In this document: piece by piece, positions 42,928 to 52,484 of the stretch | Numbering within the stretch: the stretch's first letter is position 1 | Layout: every line of letters begins with the position of its first letter | NCBI GenBank assembly: GCA_937951895.1 | Contig: CALFER010000024.1 | Span: 1-64,000 of the forward strand | From: an uncultured bacterium | GTDB taxonomy: Bacteria > CSSED10-310 > CALFER01 | Direction of reading: 5' to 3' | DNA length: 64,000 bases | Position numbers and translations under genes: made by a program | The notes under the pieces: generated by a model | The model's input: the letters and a program-made list of their open reading frames with translations, nothing else | Databases searched by the model: none | What the model was told of the DNA's origin: nothing

Positions 42928-43796
42928 TGCCGGATATCTGGACGATCCGACGACTGCTCCAGTGGACGACAGATTTCTTCCGGCGTTCCGGCATCCCCTC
43001 CCCCCGTCTCGACGCAGAACTTCTGTTGTCGCATGCCCTGAACATTACCCGTCTCGATCTGTATCTAGACCCTGAACGCCCCGTTGACGAACACGAGCGT
43101 GCAGATTTCCGCGAATGGGTCAGACTTCGCGCAACACGGGTTCCGGTCGCTTATCTGATCGGTTCGAAAGAGTTCTACTCGACAGCGATTCACGTTGAGA
43201 AGGGGGTGTTGATCCCGAGGCCGGAGACGGAGATTCTGGTGGACACGGTCATTCATCTCGTCTCCATGCGCTCCGACATTCGTATCGCCGAACTCGGCGT
43301 CGGTTCAGGCTGCATCACCGCAGCGCTTGCATTGAATCTTCCGTCCGCTGTCTTCGTCGCCACGGATCGGTCGCGTGAGGCGCTCAGGATTGCCGATGCG
43401 AACTTCGTGCGACTCGGAGTCCGAAATCGTGTGACGCTGTTCGAGAGTGACTGGTTTGACAGTTTCAGTCCTGAACACTGCGGTGGCTTCGCCGTGATCG
43501 TCTCGAATCCGCCCTACATCCGGTCGGCCATTCTCGAGACTCTACAGCCTGAAATCAGCCGGCACGAGCCCTCGCTGGCGCTCGATGGCGGCCCTGATGG
43601 CCTTTCGGCTTATCGAAACCTGATCCCACGCGCCAGGGACTTTCTCGAGCAGGATGGAGTGATCGCGCTGGAGATCGGCGATGATCAGGGGGACGCTGTT
43701 TCGGAGTTACTGGATGCAGCAGGTTATTCAGGAGTCACCATTGTGAAAGATCTGTCCGGTCGTGATAGAATTGCAACCGGACGTTTGAATGGATGA
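42927..43796 (+). CDS. prmC: Release-factor glutamine methyltransferase
   Basis: Methylates the Gln of GGQ in RF1/RF2 using SAM. The 289-residue protein has the helical N-terminal domain (SPRLDAELLLSHALNI, RVPVAYLIGSKEFY), VLIPRPETEILVD, SAM-binding ELGVGSGCITAALAL, and the catalytic NPPY in VSNPPYIRS, then EPSLALDGGPDGL. The ATG overlaps the prfA stop as TGATG, so the enzyme and its substrate are translationally coupled. Confidence 0.97.
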   Translation: MPDIWTIRRLLQWTTDFFRRSGIPSPRLDAELLLSHALNITRLDLYLDPERPVDEHERADFREWVRLRATRVPVAYLIGSKEFYSTAIHVEKGVLIPRPETEILVDTVIHLVSMRSDIRIAELGVGSGCITAALALNLPSAVFVATDRSREALRIADANFVRLGVRNRVTLFESDWFDSFSPEHCGGFAVIVSNPPYIRSAILETLQPEISRHEPSLALDGGPDGLSAYRNLIPRARDFLEQDGVIALEIGDDQGDAVSELLDAAGYSGVTIVKDLSGRDRIATGRLNG

Positions 43797-43808
43797 GGTG
43801 ATCCGAAC

Positions 43809-45065
43809 ATGGACGAGTTAATCATTCGAGGCGGTCGCCCGCTTCAGGGCGTTTTGCGTGTATCCGGTGCGAAAAATGCGGTGTTGCCCGCGATGACAGC
43901 GGCCATTCTCGTGCCGGGTGTCACCCGACTTGAAAATGTTCCTGACGTACGGGATGTCGCTGTCATGGCCCGTCTCCTGACTCAGCTCGGAGCATCCGTT
44001 TCGCGCACCGACGATGTCATGGAAATCGATGCGACGGGCGTTACCGCCTGTGAAGCACCCTATGATTTAGTACGGACGATGCGCGCTTCGATACTTCTCC
44101 TGGGACCGCTGCTCGCTCGAATCGGTCATGCCCGTGTGTCGCTGCCCGGCGGGTGCGCGATCGGTAATCGTCCGGTCGATATTCATCTCAAGGCCGTCGA
44201 GCAACTCGGTGCGGTCGTCACGATCGAGCATGGCATGATCGATGTCCGTGCCGATTCACTCACCGGAGGAGATGTCTACCTCGATTTCCCGACCGTGACC
44301 GGGACTGAGAACATCATGATGGCCGCCGTCGCCTGTCGGACGACAACGCGGATCATGAATGCGGCCCGTGAGCCGGAAATCGAGGATTTGGGAAGGTTGC
44401 TGAACGCTATGGGATTTCATATCGACGGCGCGGGCACAGAAACGGTCACGATCCTTGCGGGCGGACATGCTCAATCGGCCACACACCGGATCATTCCGGA
44501 TCGGATCGAAGCCGGAACATATGCCATGGCCGCTGCGATTACAGGCGGCTGTCTGACGATTGAAAATGCCAATCCCCGCCATCTGACCGCGGTTCTGACA
44601 AAACTCGAGCAGGCCGGAATGCGCGTATCGGTCGGTGCGAACTCGTTGTCGGTCGACAGCATCAGACCCATTCGGTCGCTGGATCTGACGACCGCGGTAT
44701 ATCCCGGATATCCGACAGATCTGCAGGCACAGATGATGGCCCTGATGTGCCTATCGGAAGGTGAGAGTCTGATTACGGAGGCGATCTTTGAAAACCGATT
44801 CATGCATGTTGCAGAACTCAATCGGATGGGAGCGAACATTTCGATCCGAGGTCGGACTGCCGTGGTGCGGGGTGTCGAGTCGCTTCTGGGAGCCGAGGTC
44901 ATGGCGACGGATCTGCGGGCCAGTGCATCGCTGGTTCTGGCCGGACTTGCTGCACGCGACCAGACTCGGATTCTGAGAATCTATCACCTCGACAGAGGCT
45001 ATGACGATCTCGTCGGAAAACTCACCGCTGTCGGAGCGGATGTCGAGCGTGTATCTGGAGCGTAG
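43809..45065 (+). CDS. murA: UDP-N-acetylglucosamine 1-carboxyvinyltransferase
   Basis: First committed step of peptidoglycan synthesis, transferring enolpyruvate from PEP to UDP-GlcNAc. The 418-residue product has the family N-terminus RVSGAKNAVLPAM, and the loop LPGGCAIGNRPVDIHL keeps the catalytic Cys (site of fosfomycin alkylation, so target sensitivity is expected). Other landmarks are VTGTENIMMAAV, EAGTYAMAAAITGG, YPGYPTDLQAQMMAL and DLRASASLVLAGL. GAGGTG precedes the ATG. It starts 12 bases after prmC. Confidence 0.98.
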   Translation: MDELIIRGGRPLQGVLRVSGAKNAVLPAMTAAILVPGVTRLENVPDVRDVAVMARLLTQLGASVSRTDDVMEIDATGVTACEAPYDLVRTMRASILLLGPLLARIGHARVSLPGGCAIGNRPVDIHLKAVEQLGAVVTIEHGMIDVRADSLTGGDVYLDFPTVTGTENIMMAAVACRTTTRIMNAAREPEIEDLGRLLNAMGFHIDGAGTETVTILAGGHAQSATHRIIPDRIEAGTYAMAAAITGGCLTIENANPRHLTAVLTKLEQAGMRVSVGANSLSVDSIRPIRSLDLTTAVYPGYPTDLQAQMMALMCLSEGESLITEAIFENRFMHVAELNRMGANISIRGRTAVVRGVESLLGAEVMATDLRASASLVLAGLAARDQTRILRIYHLDRGYDDLVGKLTAVGADVERVSGA

Positions 45066-45067
45066 CC

Positions 45068-47506
45068 ATGGATCCGCATGCCCTGAAAGTCATTGATTAT
45101 CCTGCTCTTCTTGAGTTTCTGGCTCGAAACACCGATTCCGAGGTCACGCAGCGTCTGATCCGGGATCTGGTCCCGATGACGCGGTCGGGAGAGATCCGCC
45201 TCGAGATTGACACACTGATCGAGTATCGGTTGAACGATCGTGAGCATGGTATTCCGGCATTCGATGGACCACCGGATATCCGGAAAAACCTGGACCGGAG
45301 TCAGGCCTCCGGTTGGATGCTCGCCGCTGCGGAGATTGCCCGAATCGGCAGTGTGATTCGATCCGCCGACACCCTGAAGGTATTTTTCAGTCGTCTCGAA
45401 AACGCTCCGCTGCTTCAGGAAAAGACCGAACTGGTCATGCCGCTGACGGAACTGAGACAGCGCATCGAACGCTCCGTCACGCTCCAGGATGAGGTTCTTG
45501 ACGGCGCATCCGATACGCTCCGGACCATTCGTAATCAGATCCGGAGGGCGCAGGATAAAATCCGTTCGAAAATGGAATCGCTCGCGGAAGATCTCTATCG
45601 CAGAGGCATCGTTCAGGATCAGCTCATCACGATTCGCAACAATCGTTATGTCGTGCCGGTGAAGGCAGGGGAGAGCAAGGCAGTACCGGGCATCATTCAC
45701 GATCGCTCGGCTTCTGGAATGACCGTCTTCATAGAACCGCAATTCAGTGTCAACGACAACAACGAACTGGCCCAGTTGTATCTCGATGAGCGCTATGAGA
45801 TCGAGCGGATCCTGACCGAGTTGACCGCCCAGATCGGTGCTCGGAGTGAATTCATTCTGATCGCTTTCGAAACACTGATCTACCTGGATCTGCTTCGCGC
45901 AAAATCGACGCTTGCCGATGAAATGCAGGGTCAGGAGTGTCTCTGGACGGACAAACCGGTGTTCAGTCTCAAGCACGCGCTCAATCCGGTGCTGCTGATG
46001 CACCGAATCGCATCACAGCAGAAGACCGCCGATCATTCCGGAGTAGTACCGATCGATCTCGATATCACGGAAAAAGATCGCCTTCTGGTCATCACCGGTC
46101 CCAACACGGGCGGAAAAACCGTGGCGCTCAAGACGGCGGGATTGATTGTCTGTATGGTTCAGACCGGGTTGCTCCCGCCATGCCATGGATCTTCGACGAT
46201 CGGCGTTTTCGAGGACATGTTTGCGGATATCGGGGATGAGCAATCGCTCGAGCAATCCCTCTCGACATTCTCGGGACACCTCCGACAGATCGTATCGCTG
46301 CTCGAAAAAGCCGACGAGAAAAGTCTGGTTCTTCTGGATGAACTCGGCGCCGGCACCGATCCGACCGAGGGATCTGCGCTGGGGATAACGATTCTTTCGG
46401 AGATGCTGCGTCGCAGAACCGCCACGATCGCCTCGACGCACCATAACTCGATCAAGGCCTTTGCCTTCACGATGGAGGGGATCGCGAACGCAGCACTGGA
46501 GTTCGACATGAAGACGCTCCGGCCCACTTACCGGATTCTCATGGGACAGATCGGGCAGTCGAATGCGTTCGGAATTGCCGCGTCATTGGGATTTCCCAGG
46601 CATCTCCTGGACGAGGCCCGACGGCATCTCGATGGAAAAGGCAGCGATATCCAGACCATGTTGAATGTGATCGATCAGCAACGGAGGGCCGCGGAACGGC
46701 AGCGCTCGCTGGCGGATCAGGAGAAGGATCGAGCCAGGTCATTGCGCAAGGCACGGGAAGATGTGCTGCGACATGCGGAAAACGAGGCAGCCGCGATCAT
46801 CGCCAATGCATCCCGGAAAACGCAGACCCTCCTTTCGGATCTGCGCCAGGAACGCGAGAACCTACGCGATGAGATCAAACGACTCAGAAAGCTGAGCAGA
46901 CAGGCGGTCTCTGCACCCGAAACGACGGCAGCCATTGAGACAGCCGTTTCCACTGCGAACCGTATTCAGGAACTGACGCATGATGTGGCCGATGAACTGG
47001 GTGGATCCGGGGATACCGCGACGGAATGGACGGGGCCGCCTCCCAAACCGGGCGATCGTGTTGGACTGATCAATGTCAGGGAGCCGGTAATGGTATTGGC
47101 TGTTGCAGATGCCGGTCAGGTATCGGTCGAGATGCGGGGTAAGCGCATCAAAGTGCCGATTCAGTCCCTGAGACGACTCGGGACCGATCAGGATTCCCGA
47201 CACGGAAAACCGGACGTGACGGTCCGGTTTGAAGACGATGCGGATTCTGGAGCAGGTGTTTCGCAGCGTCTGAATCTGATCGGGATGCGCACGGGCGAAG
47301 CGGTGGACGAACTGGAGAAGTATCTGGATGTGGCCTTTCGCGCCGGGATACCTGAACTGACGATTGTGCATGGATTCGGGACCGGCCGTCTTCAGGATGC
47401 GGTCGTAGCGACGCTGAAGAAGAGCCCTTACGTTGTAACCGCCCGACGAGGAACCGACCGCGAAGGCGGGGGTGGCGTGACGGTTGTCGAGATGGCCAGG
47501 CGATGA
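45068..47506 (+). CDS. mutS2: MutS2 family ATPase with altered Smr motif
   Basis: A 812-residue MutS2: it lacks the mismatch-reading domain of MutS and acts in suppressing recombination and in rescuing collided ribosomes. Core and clamp regions run to about 310. The ATPase (about 325-525) has ITGPNTGGKTVALKTAG (Walker A), SLVLLDELGAGTDPTEGSAL (Walker B) and TIASTHHNSIKAFA; a long coiled coil follows (about 525-635). The C-terminal Smr domain (about 735-812) has HGFGTGRLQDAV, but the LDxR/LDLR segment of Smr nucleases reads LNLI. It overlaps dnaG by 4 bases. Confidence 0.95.
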   Translation: MDPHALKVIDYPALLEFLARNTDSEVTQRLIRDLVPMTRSGEIRLEIDTLIEYRLNDREHGIPAFDGPPDIRKNLDRSQASGWMLAAAEIARIGSVIRSADTLKVFFSRLENAPLLQEKTELVMPLTELRQRIERSVTLQDEVLDGASDTLRTIRNQIRRAQDKIRSKMESLAEDLYRRGIVQDQLITIRNNRYVVPVKAGESKAVPGIIHDRSASGMTVFIEPQFSVNDNNELAQLYLDERYEIERILTELTAQIGARSEFILIAFETLIYLDLLRAKSTLADEMQGQECLWTDKPVFSLKHALNPVLLMHRIASQQKTADHSGVVPIDLDITEKDRLLVITGPNTGGKTVALKTAGLIVCMVQTGLLPPCHGSSTIGVFEDMFADIGDEQSLEQSLSTFSGHLRQIVSLLEKADEKSLVLLDELGAGTDPTEGSALGITILSEMLRRRTATIASTHHNSIKAFAFTMEGIANAALEFDMKTLRPTYRILMGQIGQSNAFGIAASLGFPRHLLDEARRHLDGKGSDIQTMLNVIDQQRRAAERQRSLADQEKDRARSLRKAREDVLRHAENEAAAIIANASRKTQTLLSDLRQERENLRDEIKRLRKLSRQAVSAPETTAAIETAVSTANRIQELTHDVADELGGSGDTATEWTGPPPKPGDRVGLINVREPVMVLAVADAGQVSVEMRGKRIKVPIQSLRRLGTDQDSRHGKPDVTVRFEDDADSGAGVSQRLNLIGMRTGEAVDELEKYLDVAFRAGIPELTIVHGFGTGRLQDAVVATLKKSPYVVTARRGTDREGGGGVTVVEMARR

Positions 47507-49332
47507 GGGGTCAGATCGACGAAGAAACGCTGGATACGATCCGAAGCCGCGTGGATATTGTCCGGCTCATCAGTGAATATGTGCCGTCACTGAAACGTGC
47601 CGGGAGATCTTACAAAGGGCTGTGTCCGTTTCATCCGGAGAAGACGCCGTCGTTCAACGTCAATCCGGACAAACAGATTTACAAGTGTTTCGGATGCGGA
47701 GAAAGCGGGAATGTCTTTTCGTTTCTGATGAAGCATGAGGGATTGAGCTTCATTCAGGCAGTGGAACGACTGGCGAGAGTTGCCGGGGTCACGTTACCGG
47801 AACCGGATCCCGACGCGGGGAAGCGGAGATCACGCATGGATCTCCTCCGGCAGGTGATGATCGAGGCGTCCAAGGCGTTCCTGCAGGCACTCGAGCATGA
47901 CATTCTTGGGCAGACAGCCCGTGCGTATCTGGAGAAACGCGGCTTCGCACCTCCGGATTTCCATGCATACGGACTCGGATATGCCCCGAAAAGCTGGGAC
48001 TTTCTTCAGACTCACCCGCTCCTGAAATCATTCTCATCGAACGATCTCGAAGATGCCGGTCTGATCGTTCAGAACCAGAGCGGATCCGGTTATCACGACC
48101 GGATGCGTGATCGGATCACGTTCGTCATCCGGGAGCCGCGGGACGGGATGATCGTGGCCTTCGGTGGCCGGACACTCGGTGATGATCCCGCGAAGTATCT
48201 CAATACTCCCGAGACACCGATCTACAATAAAGGAAAAATCCTGTACGGATTGCGGGAAGCGTTGCCCGAAATCCGGCGGATGACGCAGAAAAACATGATC
48301 ATCGTTGAAGGCTACTTCGACCGATTGTCACTCGTGAAAGCCGGAATTCCCAACGTGGTGGCATCCTGTGGTACTTCACTGACCCGTGACCATATCCAGA
48401 TCATCAAGCAAACAGCGGAGTTGGTGTATCTCATGTTCGATTCGGATTCAGCGGGGGTTTCGGCTGCCAAACGAGGTTTGTTCGCCTGCTTGACCTCGGG
48501 CATGGACGCGATCGCAGTCCCCCTCCCGAAAGGCCTCGATCCTGACGATACGGTGCGAAAAACAGGGAAAGATGGCATCATCGAACTGCTGCGGAGAGGA
48601 CTGCATGCCATCGATTTTCTGATTCAGGCTGCGCGCGCTCGACATGACATCGGCACGGTCAGGGGGAAAACCGGGATCATCGAGGAAATGCTCCCGTTTA
48701 TCGTCGAAGCCGACAATCCGATCTCGCGTGGTGCTTATGTCTCGAAAATCGCCGATCTGATTCAGGTGCCTGAACAGTACATCATGGAACTGCTCAGAAA
48801 ACAGATCCGGCAGAGAAAGCCGGATGATCATGCGGTACCAGGACCGGCTTCAGCCCTGGTCAAACTCGATCCACGTGAAGAAAACCTGTTGCTGTTCTGG
48901 ATGCAATACCCGGAATTCATCGATGTGGAGGAACGCTCGATCGGACGCCATCATTTCATGACCGAGACAGGGCGGCGGCTGTTCGACGAGATTCTGATGA
49001 TGAAGCGTGAAAAGCCCGGGGTCGTTGTTCCGAAACTGATCGACCGGCTCGAAGAACCGGCTCTGCAAAAAATCGTCGCGGATCTGATGGTGGATCCACG
49101 AGTTTTATCCCGCATCATGCTTCGCTCCCCGAAGGACACCTACATCCTTCTTGTGAATGATCTCATCATCCATGACTGCCGTCGTGAGATGCAGAGACTC
49201 AAGGCGGAGATCAAAGCGTATCAGGCGGAAGGACGGGATGTCACCGGGTTGTTCGCCAGTCAGATCGAATACGCGAAGAAGATCGAACAGCTCCGAAAAG
49301 ATTCCTCTGCCTACGATCCGGATCTTCTCTGA
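47503..49332 (+). CDS. dnaG: DNA primase
   Basis: Makes RNA primers for replication. The 609-residue protein has a CHC2 zinc finger (CPFHPEKTPSFNVNPDKQIYKCFGCG, ligands C-x2-H ... C-x2-C, about 40-65). The RNA polymerase core is RDRITFVIREPRDGMIVAFGGRTLGDDPAKYLNTPETPIYNKGKILYG, and the TOPRIM motifs are MIIVEGYFDRLSL (Glu) and MFDSDSAG (DxD). The C-terminal helicase-binding end is helical. rpoD, its frequent downstream neighbour, does not follow; a tRNA gene does. Confidence 0.97.
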   Translation: MRGQIDEETLDTIRSRVDIVRLISEYVPSLKRAGRSYKGLCPFHPEKTPSFNVNPDKQIYKCFGCGESGNVFSFLMKHEGLSFIQAVERLARVAGVTLPEPDPDAGKRRSRMDLLRQVMIEASKAFLQALEHDILGQTARAYLEKRGFAPPDFHAYGLGYAPKSWDFLQTHPLLKSFSSNDLEDAGLIVQNQSGSGYHDRMRDRITFVIREPRDGMIVAFGGRTLGDDPAKYLNTPETPIYNKGKILYGLREALPEIRRMTQKNMIIVEGYFDRLSLVKAGIPNVVASCGTSLTRDHIQIIKQTAELVYLMFDSDSAGVSAAKRGLFACLTSGMDAIAVPLPKGLDPDDTVRKTGKDGIIELLRRGLHAIDFLIQAARARHDIGTVRGKTGIIEEMLPFIVEADNPISRGAYVSKIADLIQVPEQYIMELLRKQIRQRKPDDHAVPGPASALVKLDPREENLLLFWMQYPEFIDVEERSIGRHHFMTETGRRLFDEILMMKREKPGVVVPKLIDRLEEPALQKIVADLMVDPRVLSRIMLRSPKDTYILLVNDLIIHDCRREMQRLKAEIKAYQAEGRDVTGLFASQIEYAKKIEQLRKDSSAYDPDLL

Positions 49333-49351
49333 CCGGTCCTGCATTTTTATA

Positions 49352-49380
49352 TTGACCCTCGCTGAGTTGATCTCTAAAAT
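49352..49380 (+). promoter_or_regulatory. Sigma-70 promoter for the tRNA
   Basis: TTGACC (49352-49357), a 17-base spacer and TAAAAT (49375-49380) lie 13 bases before the first tRNA base. A near-consensus promoter at the expected distance. Confidence 0.75.
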
Positions 49381-49393
49381 ATGATGTTCGCCT

Positions 49394-49467
49394 GGGCCCA
49401 TAGCTCAGTTTGGTAGAGCTACCGGCTCATAACCGGTTGGTCGTAGGTTCGAGTCCTACTGGGCCCA
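49394..49467 (+). tRNA. tRNA with CAT anticodon (Met, or Ile2)
   Basis: A complete 74-base cloverleaf: acceptor GGGCCCA/TGGGCCC, D arm GCTC-AGTTTGGTA-GAGC, anticodon arm ACCGG-CTCATAA-CCGGT with anticodon CAT, and T arm GTAGG-TTCGAGT-CCTAC, then discriminator A. The 3' CCA is not encoded. It reads like elongator tRNA-Met; a lysidine-modified tRNA-Ile(CAT) cannot be excluded from sequence alone. The initiator type is unlikely because the acceptor has a paired first base pair (G1-C72) and the anticodon stem lacks the three G-C pairs. Confidence 0.95.
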
Positions 49468-49552
49468 GAAAGACACATCGTTCTTTGGAGAATTTCATGC
49501 GATGATTGTGAAACCACCATGGCGACCTTGTTCGCATACCGTGAGCATTTCA

Positions 49553-49583
49553 GGGTGTATCAGCTTGATACACCCTTTTTTTT
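49553..49583 (+). terminator. Strong intrinsic terminator
   Basis: GGGTGTATCA-GCT-TGATACACCC (49553-49575), a perfect 10-bp stem with a 3-base loop, followed by eight T (49576-49583). It ends the tRNA transcript and isolates the next gene, which starts at 49612. No gene is seen in 49468-49552. Confidence 0.92.
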
Positions 49584-49611
49584 GTATTTTTTTCAATGAA
49601 AGAGGTGACGG

Positions 49612-50325
49612 GTGGACAGCACACTTGAGAATCTCATCGCTCTGGCCAAGTGCGATCAGCTGATTCAGGAAGCGCAACGCAAATGCGACGCCTTCCCGAT
49701 CTCGATTGCGGAAGTCGACCAGCAGATTCAAACCGCGAGAAATCGGATTGAACTGGCACGCAACGACTTGAAGGAAGTGGATCGCAAGATCCGGAAGAAT
49801 GAGCAGTCGATTGAAGACTCCAGACAGCAGCAGGGCAAGTATCGCGTTCAGCTGTTCAAGCTGAAATCAAATCGTGAATACAATGCTCTCAACAGCGAAA
49901 TTAAACTGCTCGACGAAAAAATCTCACAGTACGAAACCGAAATCCTCGAGTTCATGGAAACATTCGACAAAACAAAAACCCAACTGAAGGAACTTGAGTC
50001 GGCCATCAAGGTGGACGAAGCACAATTGCTGGCCAGAAAGGCTGAGATCGAATCCGAGTTCGGGCGTGAGCGAAACAATCTGTCGGCGTTGTTGAACGAG
50101 CGCAAGGGATATGCGTCGACGATCGTCTCGGAAACAGCCGTAAAGTACGATCGGCTGGTCAAAAAACAAGGCTCTGCGGTAGCGGAAATCATCAAGGGGA
50201 GTTGCGGCGGCTGCCGTGTCCGTGTTCGCCCGCAGCTTTCGGCGCAGGTCCGGGCAAACGACCAATTGCTGCAATGCGAACATTGCGGTCGTTTTCTTTA
50301 CTGGTCGGATGTGTCGGATGACTAG
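49612..50325 (+). CDS. Coiled-coil protein with C-terminal C4 zinc ribbon (DUF164 type)
   Basis: A 237-residue cytoplasmic protein: a long antiparallel coiled coil (about 10-180, QTARNRIELARNDLKEVDRKIRKNEQ and following) and a C-terminal zinc ribbon with SCGGCRVRV and LLQCEHCGRFLYW (two CxxC pairs). It belongs to the family formerly called DUF164/CdsZ-like, proposed to bind nucleic acid or act in stress, but its role is not settled. The start is GTG 49612, preceded by AGAGGTG. The stop lies 8 bases inside the following lipoprotein gene. Confidence 0.88.
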   Translation: MDSTLENLIALAKCDQLIQEAQRKCDAFPISIAEVDQQIQTARNRIELARNDLKEVDRKIRKNEQSIEDSRQQQGKYRVQLFKLKSNREYNALNSEIKLLDEKISQYETEILEFMETFDKTKTQLKELESAIKVDEAQLLARKAEIESEFGRERNNLSALLNERKGYASTIVSETAVKYDRLVKKQGSAVAEIIKGSCGGCRVRVRPQLSAQVRANDQLLQCEHCGRFLYWSDVSDD

Positions 50326-51097
50326 TCTTCATGGGCTCGTCGTCATTGTCCTGTCCTGCAGTATGCTCGCGGCCTGTTCGACATCGCATCCACCTGCCCG
50401 ACCTCCGGAATCCACCGCATCGATACACGCGGATCAGAACCCGTCCGAATCTGTGATTGCAGAAACCGATCCACCAAGCGCCGTTTCGCACCCGCCCGGA
50501 GAACCTGAATCTGTCGACGACTATCAGATGCTCGTCAAGCGACTCCAATCAGGCGATCTGACCGTTGATTTCCGGAAACTCCGCGAATCCTTCACACAGA
50601 CCAAACTCTTCAACCCCTACGACGATGATCTGGGTGACACGAGCACCGATATGCTCAAAGCTCTGGATGAAAAGCGATTCGAGGACGCCATCTCGGCGGC
50701 CGACCGTCTGCTGGATCTCAATTACACCGCCATATTGCCGCATATCATATCGGCCATCTGCTGGAATGAACTGGGGAATTCCGAGAAAGAACGCTTCCAT
50801 GGGGAAATCGTGAAAGGGCTGGTTCGATCCATCACGGATTCCGGTGACGGTTCCGAAGCCAGACCCTACCGGATCATCCGGATTCAGGAAGAGTACGACC
50901 TTCTGAACGTCATGGGTCTCGAACTCGAGTCTCAGGCTTTGATCACTTCCGGTTCATCCATGCTCGATCAGATGACTGTCATCGATTCGACGACAAAGGA
51001 TAAGAAGCAGATCTACTTCAATGTCGATATCTGTTTCGCATTCTGGGAGAAGCAGTTACCGGTCGAGTCGGGCGATCCGGGAAATGCCCGAAACTGA
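50318..51097 (+). CDS. Lipoprotein, DUF4919-like
   Basis: A 259-residue lipoprotein: signal with lipobox LAAC (Cys near 20), a Pro/Ser/Glu-rich linker (about 22-65), then a folded domain. The domain's DFRKLRESFTQTKLFNPYDDDLG and late KKQIYFNVDICFAFWEKQL resemble DUF4919 proteins of Bacteroidota; the family name is tentative. Function is unknown. Translation start ATG 50318 overlaps the previous gene's end by 8 bases; upstream in-frame starts lack the lipobox layout. It converges with the minus-strand regulator at 51100. Confidence 0.75.
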   Translation: MTSLHGLVVIVLSCSMLAACSTSHPPARPPESTASIHADQNPSESVIAETDPPSAVSHPPGEPESVDDYQMLVKRLQSGDLTVDFRKLRESFTQTKLFNPYDDDLGDTSTDMLKALDEKRFEDAISAADRLLDLNYTAILPHIISAICWNELGNSEKERFHGEIVKGLVRSITDSGDGSEARPYRIIRIQEEYDLLNVMGLELESQALITSGSSMLDQMTVIDSTTKDKKQIYFNVDICFAFWEKQLPVESGDPGNARN

Positions 51098-51099
51098 CA

Positions 51100-52467
51100 T
51101 TACTCCAGCGAATACTCACGGATCTTGGTCAGGAGCGTCTTGTAATTGACATCGAGTTCACGGGCGGCGTGCGTTTTATTCCAGCCGTTCCGTTCGAGTG
51201 CGGCACGGATGAGTCGTCGTTCCACGAGTCTCCGGGCACGTTCCACGACAGCATTGAGCGTTCCGGTCATATGTATCTCACTCAAATCGAACGGTTCCAT
51301 GTCATGAATCGGCTGAACGGCGATGTGATCCGGACGGATGATCGCGTCGGGAGATAAAATCGCGGCGCGCTCGAGGCAGTTCTGGAGTTCGCGAACGTTG
51401 CCCGGCCAGGAATATGCGGTGAGACGATCGAGCGTTCTCGGGGCGAGTTTGAACGGGCCTTTTCCGAACTCGCGGGCGAAATGCTTCAGAAAATGATCGA
51501 CCAGGATCGGGATGTCCTCCGGACGCTCCCTCAACGGAGGAATTTCCAGCGGGAACACACTGAGTCGGTAATATAGATCTTCACGAAACTGTCCGGCGCG
51601 GATGGCACTCCGAAGGTCCCGGTTTGTCGCCGCGACGACTCGCACATTGACCGACAGAGTTTTCGTCCCTCCGACTCTTTCGAATTGACGTTCCTGAAGG
51701 AATCGGAGCAATTTGCTCTGGATGAGGGGATCCATATCGCCAATTTCGTCTAAAAACACTGTTCCCCGATCGGCCAGTTCGAGTTTTCCCAGTTTGCGGG
51801 ATTCTGCTCCGGTATAAGCGCCTCGTTCGTGCCCGAAGAGTTCATTTTCGAGAAGAGTTTCGGGGATCGCCGCGCAATTGATGGCGACGAACGGGGCCTG
51901 ATGGCGCAATGAGCTGTCGTGGATGGCATGGGCGAGAAGTTCCTTGCCGGTTCCGCTTTCACCCAACAGGAGCACCGTTGCATCCATCGGACCGACCTTT
52001 CGAATTTTTTCGAGAACATCCAGGAACTTCCGGCTTTTTCCGACGATCTTCTGAGCATCGAGTTGGGCCTGGAGCACCTCACGCATCAGCAGATTTTCCT
52101 TGCGGATCTGATCCCGTTCGATGGCGCGTCTGAGCTGAAGCAGCAGAATGGCTGTATCGAAGGGCTTGGTGATGAAGTCGTCCGCACCGTCTTTCATGGC
52201 CTGCACGGCGGTTTCAATCGTTCCAAATGCCGTGATGATCAGAACTATCGTATTCGGGTCAGCGCTCTTGGCTGCTTTCAACACTTCCATGCCATCAGCG
52301 CCGGGCAGTTTCAGATCAGTGATAACAGCGGTGAATACTTCCGAAGATAACGCTCGAAGAGCCTCCTCGGCAGAAACAGCGGTCTGAACCGAGAAACCTG
52401 ATTTCTCGAGTGTTCTCTCGAGCATCTTCAGCATTCCCTGGTTGTCTTCCACAATCAGTACTCGCAT
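51100..52467 (-). CDS. NtrC/PilR-family sigma-54-dependent response regulator
   Basis: A 455-residue regulator: a receiver domain (about 1-120) with phosphoacceptor Asp in VITDLKLPGADG and the Lys in TKPFDT. The sigma-54 AAA+ domain (about 140-370) has GESGTGKELLA, GAYTGA (functional GAFTGA variant), FLDEIGDM and SWPGNVREL, and a Fis-type HTH follows (about 410-450, KTHAARELDVNYKTLLTKI). Its position directly after the prepilin peptidase gene (17 bases) and near pilT genes suggests it controls pilus expression like PilR. No histidine kinase is next to it. Confidence 0.94.
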   Translation of the reverse strand: MRVLIVEDNQGMLKMLERTLEKSGFSVQTAVSAEEALRALSSEVFTAVITDLKLPGADGMEVLKAAKSADPNTIVLIITAFGTIETAVQAMKDGADDFITKPFDTAILLLQLRRAIERDQIRKENLLMREVLQAQLDAQKIVGKSRKFLDVLEKIRKVGPMDATVLLLGESGTGKELLAHAIHDSSLRHQAPFVAINCAAIPETLLENELFGHERGAYTGAESRKLGKLELADRGTVFLDEIGDMDPLIQSKLLRFLQERQFERVGGTKTLSVNVRVVAATNRDLRSAIRAGQFREDLYYRLSVFPLEIPPLRERPEDIPILVDHFLKHFAREFGKGPFKLAPRTLDRLTAYSWPGNVRELQNCLERAAILSPDAIIRPDHIAVQPIHDMEPFDLSEIHMTGTLNAVVERARRLVERRLIRAALERNGWNKTHAARELDVNYKTLLTKIREYSLE

Positions 52468-52484
52468 GCGATCACCTCAGCCTG

